The notes under the pieces were generated by a model, which did not search any database, was not told where the DNA came from, and saw nothing but the letters and a program-made list of their open reading frames with translations. Below, piece by piece: positions 52,748 through 61,692 of a DNA stretch of 64,000 nucleotides. The DNA is from Desulfosporosinus sp. FKB. Its GTDB lineage: Bacteria; Bacillota; Desulfitobacteriia; Desulfitobacteriales; Desulfitobacteriaceae. The position numbers were made by a program, and so were the translations under genes. The DNA lies in assembly GCF_002196705.1 (NCBI RefSeq), contig NZ_NADJ01000040.1:558001-622000 (forward strand), in the 5' to 3' direction. Numbering within the stretch: the first letter of the stretch is position 1; each line of letters begins with the position of its first letter.

Positions 52748-53998
52748 CTAACGTGCCGACGCCTTCCTTCCTAACAGCGCCAACGTCCGATTCATCTCAT
52801 TATGCACGATCATATACCCCTCATCAACGCCCATCCCAGGCTTAGCCAGCATCTGATCCGGACGGCTTGCCAAAGCAACATGAACAGCCGTACGTCCGCC
52901 GGCATCAGTTTCGTTGCAAGACCCTCCGACATAGGCGCCTACGCCATACTTTTTGGCATAAATCACTGCTTCAATAGTATTTTGAATCCCGCCAAGATCC
53001 GGCGTTTTGATTTGTACCATATCCGCCGCTTGAGCATCCACAAACTCGACAATATCTTCATAGGTGTTGCACCACTCATCGGCGACGATTTCCACCTTCA
53101 CGCCACGCTCTTTCAAGGCCACCCGCAGGGCTTTCAGTTGGGCAATCTGTCCCTCAGTACTGCCGGCATCCATGGGGCCTTCAATTCGCAAATGCAGAGG
53201 GGCAGCCGCTTTTTCCAGTTTTGCAAAATACTCGGCCATTTTTTGCGTATCATCTTTGAAGGCAATCCCAATGGTTCCATAAACGTCAATATGCAAAACC
53301 GGCCGGTAATCATCTCCGCCAATGGTGAGAATACGATTTCTCAGCCAGATGACATAGTCTAAAAGCAGTTCCCCGTTAACACCAAGCTTTGTTTCAACGT
53401 TATTGATTAAAGCATGCGGCAATACTCCGGCACGCTTAATAATAGCCTTATCGGCATTATCATAGCGGTCATCACCTGTCTGGGCAAAAATCGGAACAGG
53501 TTCCAGAATCATAGGGAGATCATATTCTTCCAGAATAACTTCCGTCATGGTTTTCTTCTTAGCTTTGGCAACAGCATCAAGAATTGCTTGGCTGACTCCA
53601 TAGCGAATGGCCGTATGGTAACGGTCTCCGTTAGGGCGTTTGGAATTTTCCACTAAAGCTGCTAAGTGACGGAAAGAATCGAGTTCCTGACCCAAAAGCT
53701 TAGGTGCAATTTCCTCCATAATAATAGGGATAAATTCTTCCGCCAAAAAGAGAGGATCACGGCCGCCCGCTCCTGAATATTGAACGGCAGCACAATCTCC
53801 TGAAGCAACTTGACCATCTTCCAAAATCAACATCACGGAAATAGACTCCCCGCGCTGTCTAACAGCTTTAAATCCCGGGGTCATCGGTTCTCCGGTATAA
53901 GCGAAACCGTCATGGCCGGCCCCTGCTTTAATGGCCTGCTGATCATCAAAATAAAATCCTGTCAGTCCCGGCGAAGCAATTATGTCAACAATTTTCAT
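52748..53998 (-). CDS. mal: Methylaspartate ammonia-lyase (3-methylaspartase)
   Basis: 416 residues, the known family length. Enolase-superfamily enzyme converting (2S,3S)-3-methylaspartate to mesaconate and ammonia. Characteristic stretches: ASPGLTGFYFDDQQAIKAGAGHDGFAYTG at the start, PIFAQTGDDRYDNADKAIIKRAGVLPHALINNVETKLG with the catalytic-region His, VLHIDVYGTIG and LHLRIEGPMD with acidic metal ligands, and AADMVQIKTPDLGG with the catalytic Lys. It is the last gene of glmS-glmL-glmE-mal, 76 bases after glmE. AGGAACACTATC precedes ATG. Confidence 0.97.
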   Translation of the reverse strand: MKIVDIIASPGLTGFYFDDQQAIKAGAGHDGFAYTGEPMTPGFKAVRQRGESISVMLILEDGQVASGDCAAVQYSGAGGRDPLFLAEEFIPIIMEEIAPKLLGQELDSFRHLAALVENSKRPNGDRYHTAIRYGVSQAILDAVAKAKKKTMTEVILEEYDLPMILEPVPIFAQTGDDRYDNADKAIIKRAGVLPHALINNVETKLGVNGELLLDYVIWLRNRILTIGGDDYRPVLHIDVYGTIGIAFKDDTQKMAEYFAKLEKAAAPLHLRIEGPMDAGSTEGQIAQLKALRVALKERGVKVEIVADEWCNTYEDIVEFVDAQAADMVQIKTPDLGGIQNTIEAVIYAKKYGVGAYVGGSCNETDAGGRTAVHVALASRPDQMLAKPGMGVDEGYMIVHNEMNRTLALLGRKASAR

Positions 53999-54074
53999 GA
54001 TAGTGTTCCTCCCTCATTTTCTGCATTTTTATCAAGTTAACTTGTTCAGTTAGAGTATTCCGATCCCATTTGTC

Positions 54075-55526
54075 TTACCTTGGACGTCCGACGAGCATTC
54101 CTTTACCGATAGCATAAATATCATCGATGACCATCTGGAAGGAAGGATCCCGGCCCTCATCCCGTCCCCGTTGGGCAATGCGTTCACGGTGGAAATCCTT
54201 GATCGTCTCATCAAAGGGAAGGTTACCGAAATCCAGCATTCTTACGGCTCCCGTAGTATCCCGGGCCGGTAAAATTTTGCCGGCATTAAAACGGCTGGGA
54301 GCAAAAGGAACGTCGATAACACCTGCCTGGAACGCTCGAACGGTACCCACGGCCATGTCTCCTTCACCGAGACTTAAGACGCGATCCAAAATGGCCCTGG
54401 TTTCCGCTAAGATCATCTGTTCTTCTAAAGCCAGTTCCTCTGTCATCGGCAAGGTCTGGTCTTTTAACATGTTCAATACCTGTTTTGTAGCCCGGATTCC
54501 TGCCGCATTAGCTTCTTTGGTCGGAATGCCCAAAGCTTCGTGAGGTGTTTTAACAATAACCTTCGTCGCTTTGCCTAAGGCAGCCGTAGCAGCACCCCAA
54601 GAAATAACTCCGAAAGCCTTGGCTTCGTCTTGGGGGAATCCACCCATCCACTGGTGAAATACGGTGGTAATCATAGCCTTGGGATACCCAAGCTTCTCCA
54701 TATATTCTTCAGCAAGGACCGGCAGAGTATGCAAAGCGGCGACATCTTGAATTAGGTTGCCGCATTGACCATAACCCAAGGTCAAACTGCGAACTCCCTG
54801 AGCCACTGCCAGAATTCCTTCAATTACAGCCACAGCATGAGAAACTGCCGGAGGAACAAGTGTCCCGGTCAAGGGACCGAAGGGTTCGCGATTAATTTTT
54901 ACCCCTTGTTCTTCATACAAGCCAATAAGCCGGTCAACATATTGCCAATACTTAATCGTGCTCTCAATCGAAACATCTTTGGAGTAGGGTATATTATAAG
55001 AAATGCCTCCCCCTTCAAAATCCGTAAAACCTCCGGCGATGGTTATTTCGGCTAACAGCCGGGCATCCGGAGTCCCATGACGCACCTGAACAGGTACCTG
55101 AACGCTCTCAGCGACTTGCCGGCAAGCTGCAACTCCATGGTTTACCGCCGGAAAGCCATTCAACATCGAACGTCCGATTGTTCGGCTTTCTTCAATCCCG
55201 GATTGTGCTTCTGCATAGCGGTTCTGCCGCGTATAGGAGTCAATCGTCGTGGGCAGAAAATCTGCGCCTCCTTCATCCTGGAGGCAGCGCAGCAATTCAA
55301 TATGTTCCGTGATTAGTGCCACACCAGCACGCGGTTGAGCAAAGGTGATCCCTTTCTCTTTGCCTTCTGCCAGTTTCTCAGCAAAAATTTTGCTTTTGGG
55401 CAGTCCCTTATGGTAGGCAACTGCTTCTTCGAAATTGACGTCCTTACCGGTCTCCCATTGCCCTAAGACTTCCTGACGCTGACGCTGAAATTCTTCAGCA
55501 TCCATTTGCCGGACTGTTAATTCCAT
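54075..55526 (-). CDS. glmE: Glutamate mutase epsilon (catalytic) subunit
   Basis: 483 residues. GlmE forms the TIM-barrel half of the adenosylcobalamin-dependent mutase that rearranges L-glutamate to (2S,3S)-3-methylaspartate. Visible family stretches: [82 protein letters not shown] and [32 protein letters not shown] precedes ATG 55526. It lies 13 bases after glmL and before mal. Together with glmS it makes the active enzyme; glmL is the likely protecting or reactivating factor. Confidence 0.97.
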   Translation of the reverse strand: MELTVRQMDAEEFQRQRQEVLGQWETGKDVNFEEAVAYHKGLPKSKIFAEKLAEGKEKGITFAQPRAGVALITEHIELLRCLQDEGGADFLPTTIDSYTRQNRYAEAQSGIEESRTIGRSMLNGFPAVNHGVAACRQVAESVQVPVQVRHGTPDARLLAEITIAGGFTDFEGGGISYNIPYSKDVSIESTIKYWQYVDRLIGLYEEQGVKINREPFGPLTGTLVPPAVSHAVAVIEGILAVAQGVRSLTLGYGQCGNLIQDVAALHTLPVLAEEYMEKLGYPKAMITTVFHQWMGGFPQDEAKAFGVISWGAATAALGKATKVIVKTPHEALGIPTKEANAAGIRATKQVLNMLKDQTLPMTEELALEEQMILAETRAILDRVLSLGEGDMAVGTVRAFQAGVIDVPFAPSRFNAGKILPARDTTGAVRMLDFGNLPFDETIKDFHRERIAQRGRDEGRDPSFQMVIDDIYAIGKGMLVGRPR

Positions 55527-55538
55527 CGTTATACCCTC

Positions 55539-56918
55539 CTATAGTTCAACCACGTATTTTTTCATCATTCGAAGCGCAGCTTGGGGTGCAACTTCACGCA
55601 GCAAACCCATGGCCGCCAAGATATAATCTTTATCCAGATAGAATCTGGGTTTTTGAGGTTTCAGCAGAGTTGGTTCGGCAGAGTCAAAAAGGGAACCCTT
55701 GAGAATTTCCAAAGCATTCGGATGATGAAGCAAAACTCCTCCGGTCCCAATCACCACAGGCAGCGGTGTCAAATCTTTGCCGTGCTGAACATAGGTCGCT
55801 CCAAAAGGCGTATAAATCACTTCAATCGTTCCAACATGCCGATCGACAGCTAAACCAACGGCCATGCGGCCCATGGCTGCATCAAATTTAGCTTCCTCCT
55901 CGGTCTGAGGTATTCGCCAGGGGTTTTCTTTGAATAGCCGCAGCTGACTGGCTACTTGCTCATCCGTCCAACCCAAATAATCATACAAGCGCCGGCCTGA
56001 AGCTTCCACTAAAGCCTCTGAGCTGTAACGCATGCCCAGATCGCCTTCAACGGTTCGTTTGGCAAAAGGTTCCGGCAATCCTTTGAGGGTGACGCTCGGT
56101 TTACTCGGATCCCCTTTGGCGACTGAATGAACGTCTGTCGTAGCTCCCCCGACATCAACAATCATCAGTTCACCCAGTCCACGCTCTGATCCGGATCCTT
56201 CAGCCAACAATTCCGCCGCCGACAATACCGCCGCCGGGGTAGGCATCATAATCTGTTCTAAAAACTCTTCCGCCTTATCTAAACCTTTGGCGTGGACAAT
56301 ATGGCTGAGGAATATATCACGAATCGCCATACGGGCCGAATCAACTGCCAAAACTCCCAGATCAGGCATCACATTGTCCGCCACTATCACAGGTGCATGC
56401 CGTTGTCTGAGCAGGTCTGCAGCCTGAACCGCTGCGGCTTTGTTGCCGGCGACCACCACCGGCAGACTGATAGGCAGCGTGCTCAGCAGTTCGGCGTTTT
56501 TAAGCAATATCTCTTTATTTCCGCCGTCAGTACCTCCTGCCAACAGGAAAATATCCGGCTTGGCAGCAATGATCTTCTCCAGATCCCGGGCCGTTAACTC
56601 GTAGCTAAAGACTTCAAGCAATCTGGCCCCTGCTCCCAAAGCAGCTCTTCTGGCCGCTTCAGCGGTTAATTCTTTGACCAAGCCGCTGGCCATCATTTTC
56701 AAACCACCTGCCGCACTGCTGCAGGCAAGTTTACGGACAAAATTCCATCCTCCCGACGGCTCAGGTATCTGTGCCAGCGCCTTATTCAAACCATCCATAA
56801 TATTAGTTTCAATGGTCGTTCCGGCCCGGGCGGTACCAAGGATCTCTTCCGTATCAAGGTCAACAATCGTCACTTTCGTGTAAGTACTGCCAAAATCAAT
56901 GAGAAGGACTGCTTGCAA
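55539..56918 (-). CDS. glmL: Glutamate mutase-associated protein GlmL (MutL)
   Basis: 459 residues. An actin/Hsp70-like ATPase fold: VLLIDFGSTYTKVTIVDLDTEEILGTARAGTT, LLAGGTDGGNKEILLKNAELL, and MIVDVGGATTDVHSVAKGD, followed by VIGTGGVLLHHPNALEIL. GlmL is always encoded between glmS and glmE and is regarded as a reactivase or chaperone for the B12 enzyme (family knowledge). The start is TTG 56918 with GGGGG eight bases upstream. 14 bases separate it from glmS. Confidence 0.95.
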   Translation of the reverse strand: MQAVLLIDFGSTYTKVTIVDLDTEEILGTARAGTTIETNIMDGLNKALAQIPEPSGGWNFVRKLACSSAAGGLKMMASGLVKELTAEAARRAALGAGARLLEVFSYELTARDLEKIIAAKPDIFLLAGGTDGGNKEILLKNAELLSTLPISLPVVVAGNKAAAVQAADLLRQRHAPVIVADNVMPDLGVLAVDSARMAIRDIFLSHIVHAKGLDKAEEFLEQIMMPTPAAVLSAAELLAEGSGSERGLGELMIVDVGGATTDVHSVAKGDPSKPSVTLKGLPEPFAKRTVEGDLGMRYSSEALVEASGRRLYDYLGWTDEQVASQLRLFKENPWRIPQTEEEAKFDAAMGRMAVGLAVDRHVGTIEVIYTPFGATYVQHGKDLTPLPVVIGTGGVLLHHPNALEILKGSLFDSAEPTLLKPQKPRFYLDKDYILAAMGLLREVAPQAALRMMKKYVVEL

Positions 56919-56932
56919 GGCTCATTCCCCCT

Positions 56933-57352
56933 TTATTCTTCGCTTATCCCCAAATCTTCCCGCAAATCTTTAATGGGAACTTCAGGCATGGTACCCGGCG
57001 GGTAGACACGATTAAAGCCCATTGCCAAGAAGCGTTCTTTAACCGATTCAAAATCTTGTTTCCCCACAACCAGATTACCGCCGACATACATTAAAATGTC
57101 ACCAATTCCTTTTTCCTGACATTTCTCACGCAGTCCCCGGCAATCCATCTCACCATGGCCATATAATGATGAAACCATCAGGACATCGGCATTTGTTTCA
57201 ATGGCAGCATTAATGAACTCTTCCTGAGTTGCCAGCACTCCGATGTTAATGACTCTGAAACCTGCATGAGTAAAGGCATAATCCAGGATGCGGTTTCCGA
57301 CAGCATGAACATCTGAACCGATTACCCCTAATACCAAGGTCTTTTGTTTCAC
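56933..57352 (-). CDS. glmS: Glutamate mutase sigma (B12-binding) subunit
   Basis: 139 residues. Cobalamin-binding Rossmann domain with the base-off motif DVHAVG (D-x-H-x-x-G) in [25 protein letters not shown], then [18 protein letters not shown]-like segment ([12 protein letters not shown]) and the ribose-contact loop [13 protein letters not shown]. It carries the adenosylcobalamin cofactor for glmE. The start is GTG 57352 with GGGAGG upstream. First gene of the glm-mal operon; 161 bases of AT-rich promoter region separate it from murI. No cobalamin riboswitch is obvious in that short gap. Confidence 0.96.
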   Translation of the reverse strand: MKQKTLVLGVIGSDVHAVGNRILDYAFTHAGFRVINIGVLATQEEFINAAIETNADVLMVSSLYGHGEMDCRGLREKCQEKGIGDILMYVGGNLVVGKQDFESVKERFLAMGFNRVYPPGTMPEVPIKDLREDLGISEE

Positions 57353-57513
57353 GATTAATTCCTCCCGGCTTTTTCAATTATGAAAACTAACTAAGAATTT
57401 GTCCTGGTATTTTTAACTTGGAAACGAAATGACTGGACCGACAATTGTAACAGGAATATACGGAATGTAAATTAAAAGGATGTTTATTTATAATGGGCTT
57501 AAGTTTGGGACAT

Positions 57514-58443
57514 CTAAATGTTCAAGGAGCCGTCCAAAAAATGGACTTGTTCAACGGATTCTATCGAGTCCTGCAGAAGTGTATTGCCAACTTGTCTGAA
57601 AAGTTCCGGGTCTCCGCTGACAAAATAACGGGCCCGCCATTGACTTTTACCTGAAGCATCAGACGTTGATGCTAATTCTAAGGAAGGATCGGATTTTGCT
57701 TCATCCCGCTGCTTCATCTGAGCCAGCAATTCTTTAAGTTCCTCTAACACGGCCAGAGCAGGGTCAACAATCAGAACATCCTCGCCTAAAATTTCTTTAA
57801 GAACCGGTTCCAAAAAGGGATAATGGGTACAGCCGAGAATCAAAGCATCAACCCCGGAGGATTGAAGAGGCGCCAGATAAGTCTTGGCAATTCCCCGAGC
57901 CTGCAAAGAATTGGCTAACCCAGCTTCGATCAGCGGAACGAAGAGGGGACAGCCCTGTGCTTTGACCAAGGAAATGGCCTGTTCTCCATGCTGCCAAGCC
58001 GAGCGCAGGTCAGCATTCTCCGGCACACTTCCTCGGGCCAGGGCGCGGCTGACCCCTAAGGAATAGGCCTTGCTGCGTACCGTTGTTTCCGTAGCAATCA
58101 GCCCGATTCGGCCTGCTATGGTTTTCTTCACGGCTAAGCGGGCACCGGGTTCAATCATTCCGATCATCGGAATATCAAATCTCTCCTGAAGCGTTGGAAG
58201 GGCGGTGGCAGAACTTGTATTGCAGGCAACGACGATGGCTTCTGCCCCTTGCCCGATCAAAAAGCTGACGCTTTCTTCCCCAAAACGTATAAGTTCCTCC
58301 TGGGAACGGTTTCCATAAGGCACTCGTGCCGTATCTCCAAAATAGACAATTCGCACATCAGGCAGCTGCTCCAGAATTTGTTTGGCCACAGTAAGTCCGC
58401 CAACTCCCGAATCGAATAAACCAATGACCCGTTGTTTGCTCAA
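57514..58443 (-). CDS. murI: Glutamate racemase
   Basis: 309 residues. Catalytic cysteines in EAIVVACNTSSATALP and LILGCTHYPFLEPVLKE; the N-terminal IGLFDSGVGGLTVAKQILEQLP and FGDTARVPYGNRS are the classical motif. It makes D-glutamate for peptidoglycan. It is about 40 residues longer than usual because of a low-complexity insert near 238-262 (KQRDEAKSDPSLELASTSDASGK) before a final SGDPELFRQVGNTLL segment. The TTG start overlaps the stop of the GntR gene (TTGA), so translation is coupled. Position between a GntR regulator and the glutamate mutase genes is notable. Confidence 0.96.
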   Translation of the reverse strand: MSKQRVIGLFDSGVGGLTVAKQILEQLPDVRIVYFGDTARVPYGNRSQEELIRFGEESVSFLIGQGAEAIVVACNTSSATALPTLQERFDIPMIGMIEPGARLAVKKTIAGRIGLIATETTVRSKAYSLGVSRALARGSVPENADLRSAWQHGEQAISLVKAQGCPLFVPLIEAGLANSLQARGIAKTYLAPLQSSGVDALILGCTHYPFLEPVLKEILGEDVLIVDPALAVLEELKELLAQMKQRDEAKSDPSLELASTSDASGKSQWRARYFVSGDPELFRQVGNTLLQDSIESVEQVHFLDGSLNI

Positions 58444-59393
58444 CGTTTACCCTCCTTTATTTCCAATAAAGCACCGCGCAGCAAATTTAAGCTCCCGGTA
58501 TCTGGTTCGAAGCGAAATTCTATACATTCCATATTATCCGGAAGAACTTTTTCAACCCGAAGGCGCAGCTTCGGCGCAAAAATTACTGCCCCGCAATCGG
58601 GCAGAGCCTCACGTAATCTTATGTCATCAGGTTGTATCAACGTCCGAAAGGCAGGATGAAGCCCCGCTTGATTTAGAGCGCTGATAACCTTATCCGCAAA
58701 ATGACTGCTCTCGCAAACTAAGGCCAAGTCCCGTCCTGCCGTCAATTTAGCGATCCGGACAATCGTTTCCAGCTTTGGCTGGAGTGAAACACCCAAAATA
58801 GGCAAGTGAAACTTCTCAAATAATCGTTTAACCTCTGACAAATGAGCTACTCCTGTGACGAGCATATCCATACTAGCTAAACGTTTTTGAACCGTGAGTG
58901 AATCCTGAAGTTCAGAGAGCAAAAAGGGCAGCAAACTGACACCAGGGCCAAGGTTCCAGCGCGCCTCGTTTAATTGCTCAGGGTTGCATTCAATGAAAGC
59001 GACTTTCACCCGTGACAGGAAATGCTTTTTCTCCATCCCCCGCACATGAACGAAAGAGACAAAGTCATCAATGCTGAAGCCTAAGCCAACAGCCTCTTCC
59101 ATGGCGACATCAATGATACGCAGGACCTTCTCTTTGCGTCCCTCCTGCTGCATGATCAGTAACGTATCGGCTACAAACGTCCCTTTTCCTTGAGCTGAAC
59201 TTAATACCCCTTCGCTTTCAAGCTCTTTGTAAGCTTGACTGACTGTGTTGCGGCTTACGGATAAACTCGCGGCCAGTTCCCGTTCAGTTGGCAATTTCAT
59301 ACCTGCAGCCCAAACGCCCTGAGTAATGTGACGTCTAATTTGTTCCTTGAGCTGTATGTAGTAGGGAACTCCGCTCTTACGATCGAGATCCAT
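58440..59393 (-). CDS. GntR family regulator with C-terminal sensor domain
   Basis: 317 residues. The N-terminal winged helix (residues 1-75) has GVPYYIQLKEQIRRHITQGVWAAGMKLPTERELAASLSVSRNTVSQAYKELESEGVLSSAQGKGTFV. The remaining 240 residues form an alpha/beta domain (LSRVKVAFIECNPEQLNEARWNL, MDMLVTGVAHLSEVKRLFEKF, GRDLALVCESSHFADKVI) resembling periplasmic-binding-protein type effector domains rather than a MocR aminotransferase. First gene of a probable operon with murI, perhaps controlling the glm-mal genes (inference). Two direct TTAGTCC words (59429 and 59452, 23 bp apart) lie in its promoter region and could be its site. Confidence 0.88.
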   Translation of the reverse strand: MDLDRKSGVPYYIQLKEQIRRHITQGVWAAGMKLPTERELAASLSVSRNTVSQAYKELESEGVLSSAQGKGTFVADTLLIMQQEGRKEKVLRIIDVAMEEAVGLGFSIDDFVSFVHVRGMEKKHFLSRVKVAFIECNPEQLNEARWNLGPGVSLLPFLLSELQDSLTVQKRLASMDMLVTGVAHLSEVKRLFEKFHLPILGVSLQPKLETIVRIAKLTAGRDLALVCESSHFADKVISALNQAGLHPAFRTLIQPDDIRLREALPDCGAVIFAPKLRLRVEKVLPDNMECIEFRFEPDTGSLNLLRGALLEIKEGKR

Positions 59394-59776
59394 TTACCCA
59401 CCTCTTAACCAAGTTTCAGCCCTTTGGCTTAGTCCTTATTGGCATGGTCAATTAGTCCAATTTTCTTACGCTATTATATTCGGCATTCCTCCAAGAATCC
59501 CTTCTCGTTTCCTAGTATTTTATGAAAATTAATTTATAATTCGCTTACCATTAAAAAGGAGTGGAAAATATAAACTGAACAATGAACAATTATTGATTCA
59601 CTGCTGTAAGGCTACTGTATCGGAAGTTTCAGAGACTAAACCGTGAGGGGGATGGCTAATTGCCTATCCCCCCAGTTTTTATCCGATCAATTTTTCCCGT
59701 TAAGTTGTTTGGAATAACAAATCTTCTCCTATAGCATAGCTAAATTGTGAAGTGTTTAAGATTGACAAACCAAATA
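59394..59776. other. Intergenic region with one terminator
   Basis: Contains the putative GntR promoter region and, at about 59650-59690, a terminator GGGGGATGGC..GCCTATCCCCC followed by AGTTTTT on the plus strand. A possible ribosome-binding sequence AAAAAGGAGTGG at 59554 is followed only by stops and a 23-codon open stretch without a normal start. This may be a decayed small gene or an RNA ending at the terminator. Confidence 0.5.
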
Positions 59777-60775
59777 CTACATAAAGGTTATATTCGATAC
59801 GTACTTATTAAGGCTATATTCACTACAAATATCATGATTTTTTCGAAGATCGGAAAAATACTGTTGAATAGCTTCTTTAGATATAATGTTTGTACAGCGT
59901 TCGTTTTGATCGATTCCCGTTCTTGCATCTACCCAAGGTTTTTCGATATGAGTTAGCCTTTCGAGATATTTAGCATCATACTTACCATAAACAGACCACA
60001 CTAAATCAAGGACAGTAAGTTCATCTTTTTCAAACACGCCGGGATCGAAAGAAGAAACCTTTGGTATATTCGAAGAACCATATTCTTTAAAATAAATATA
60101 TAAATCAGGGATAACGGGTCCATGAACCCAGGCTTGAAAATCTTCTTCGAACAAGGATTTATGAAAGGTTAAGGACCACGCCTGGGCATAATATACCAAC
60201 TTTTGCAATTTTAGCGGTGTAATGGATTCCCCCGCTTCCGGTTCTATTTTATTAAGAAAATACTCCGCTACACTAACAAGCTTATTTTTGTGTGAACTCT
60301 TTTGTCCGTGATCGAGAAGTTCCATAAGTCTAGCATATAGTTTTCGTTTAGAAACAGGCGTGAGCGCACCTTTGTTTGTATGATATAAGTCAAGCATATT
60401 TTGGGAATTCATCAATTTACGAAGAGTCTCACTATACTCCCTTGTTGGCGTTAAACCATTAAGATATCTAATAATAGTCGTTTCTCCCCAACCCAATAAT
60501 GAGGAAAGCGGTTTTCGTCCTATGTTGTATTTGATTAGAAGATTTTCGATTTCATTAACTTGGATTAACCCTTTTAATTCCCTATATATCTTATTGGCAG
60601 ACTTCACATTTTCGTCACTTAATTCAGAAATATAAATTTCCTCTCCACAGTCATTACAATAAGCGATTTTCGCAAGATACGAGAAAACAACATCCTTTAT
60701 TTCAGTATCAATCATTAATTCTTTAATGCTATACTCAACATCAGCATCGCAGTGATAGCAATACTCTCTCATCAT
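59777..60775 (-). CDS. Panacea-domain antitoxin with zinc ribbon and HTH
   Basis: 332 residues from ATG 60775 (GGGAGG six bases upstream). Residues 1-45 form an MqsA/YgiT-like zinc ribbon (CYHCD..CNDCGEEI); about 75-125 an XRE-type helix-turn-helix (YNIGRKPLSSLLGWGETTIIRYLNGLTPTREYSETL); and 160-300 a Panacea/DUF4065 domain (VSVAEYFLNK..ITPLKLQKLVYYAQAWSLTF..DFQAWVHGPVIPDLYIYFKEYG). Panacea proteins act as antitoxin chaperones for many unrelated toxins (family knowledge). The upstream gene encodes a small MqsR-like protein, so the two are a probable toxin-antitoxin pair with toxin first, 100 bases apart. Confidence 0.88.
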   Translation of the reverse strand: MMREYCYHCDADVEYSIKELMIDTEIKDVVFSYLAKIAYCNDCGEEIYISELSDENVKSANKIYRELKGLIQVNEIENLLIKYNIGRKPLSSLLGWGETTIIRYLNGLTPTREYSETLRKLMNSQNMLDLYHTNKGALTPVSKRKLYARLMELLDHGQKSSHKNKLVSVAEYFLNKIEPEAGESITPLKLQKLVYYAQAWSLTFHKSLFEEDFQAWVHGPVIPDLYIYFKEYGSSNIPKVSSFDPGVFEKDELTVLDLVWSVYGKYDAKYLERLTHIEKPWVDARTGIDQNERCTNIISKEAIQQYFSDLRKNHDICSEYSLNKYVSNITFM

Positions 60776-60876
60776 CTTAAACCTCCCACTATCCAAAAAT
60801 TAATAACTCATATTAATCCCATAGCCCAAAATCGCTGAAAGATCAGCGACTCGCACCGATCACTTATATTGATATC

Positions 60877-61191
60877 TCAAAGGAAACTCGTTCGATGAAA
60901 CGATAAACAAACGACTCTTCCCTGTAATTTAAGTTTTATGTAAATTTCGGTTTCGTTGTTAATGAGCGGTGGTTTAAGAACCTTGCCGAAAAGCCATACC
61001 TCTCCTTTGCGATTAGGATCTCGATCTGTATCCGTATAAGAGTAATCTTTAAGCGTCAAAGTTAATAGTACTTCGCAAATAATATCATTAGTGAGTCCGT
61101 TCTCAATCATGAAATTACCCGTCTTATCCTCACTATTAGTTCTTTTTACAATATATAATCCTTTAGGGGACTCCCCTAAAATAGAAAACAC
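60877..61191 (-). CDS. Putative MqsR-like mRNA interferase toxin
   Basis: 104 residues from GTG 61191. The pattern MIENGLTNDIICEVLLTLTLKDYSYTDTDRDPNRKGEVWLFGKVLKPPLINNETEIYIKLKL..VVCLSFHRTSF follows the helix then beta-sheet order of MqsR-type RelE-fold toxins, ending in the typical V-(x)-SFH strand. Known members cleave mRNA. AGGAGGGG lies at 61243-61250, 50 bases upstream of GTG, and the frame stays open back to there (IRVAFESEVEGFLSR), so the protein may start earlier at a non-standard codon. It is directly upstream of the antitoxin. Assignment is by sequence pattern only. Confidence 0.65.
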   Translation of the reverse strand: MFSILGESPKGLYIVKRTNSEDKTGNFMIENGLTNDIICEVLLTLTLKDYSYTDTDRDPNRKGEVWLFGKVLKPPLINNETEIYIKLKLQGRVVCLSFHRTSFL

Positions 61192-61272
61192 CCTTGAAAG
61201 AAAGCCTTCGACTTCTGATTCAAAAGCTACTCTGATTGCAATCCCCTCCTATTAATCTTCTTCTATGATACC

Positions 61273-61322
61273 ATTATATAGTAATTGGGGAGGGCTGGCA
61301 ATAAAACAGTATCAATTGATAC
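61273..61322 (-). promoter_or_regulatory. Promoter and operator of the toxin-antitoxin genes
   Basis: On the minus strand TTGCCA (61296-61301), 17 bp, TATAAT (61273-61278). A perfect 14-bp palindrome GTATCAATTGATAC (61309-61322) overlaps the region upstream of the -35 box, and a further GGTATC half-site lies at 61267-61272 beyond the -10. This suits autoregulation by the HTH antitoxin (inference). Confidence 0.7.
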
Positions 61323-61530
61323 CATATTTTTATTTTACCAGAATCGTGTAGAATTATTCAACTGTCAATTTGTACAGGTATTTAGAGATATTACCTAAAG
61401 CTTTAAGTATCTTAATGTAATGTTTGACATCTCCGCTAATACCTATGACTATATCTTCGAAAGTTTTTCACTACTCTCAAATTCTCTGTTATACAAAAAT
61501 CACTGATTTCCATTAGGCACAAAAAATAAG

Positions 61531-61567
61531 GGCGGACCGATTCTTGATACAAAGAATCGGTCCGTCC
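61531..61567 (-). terminator. Strong terminator hairpin
   Basis: CGGACCGATTCTT pairs with AAGAATCGGTCCG (13 bp or more); on the minus strand TTATTTTTTGTG follows. It would end transcription coming from the CWB2 gene at 61956. The rest of 61192-61690 is the toxin-antitoxin promoter and AT-rich sequence without a gene. Confidence 0.75.
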
Positions 61568-61692
61568 AAATTTAGTATGATCAGCCGAATGTAAAGATAA
61601 CCTGATGCAGCAACCGGCATTAGACCACTCTAACATCCCTCAGCATCTGATGGCCCAAATAACTACATGACATACCCTGAAAAAAAGGCCAC

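Noticed and set aside
57353-57513. Cobalamin riboswitch before glmS
   Set aside because: The 161-base gap shows no B12-box-like sequence and is too short for the full aptamer.
61436-61636. 66-codon frame on the minus strand
   Set aside because: It spans a clear terminator hairpin and has no ribosome-binding site.
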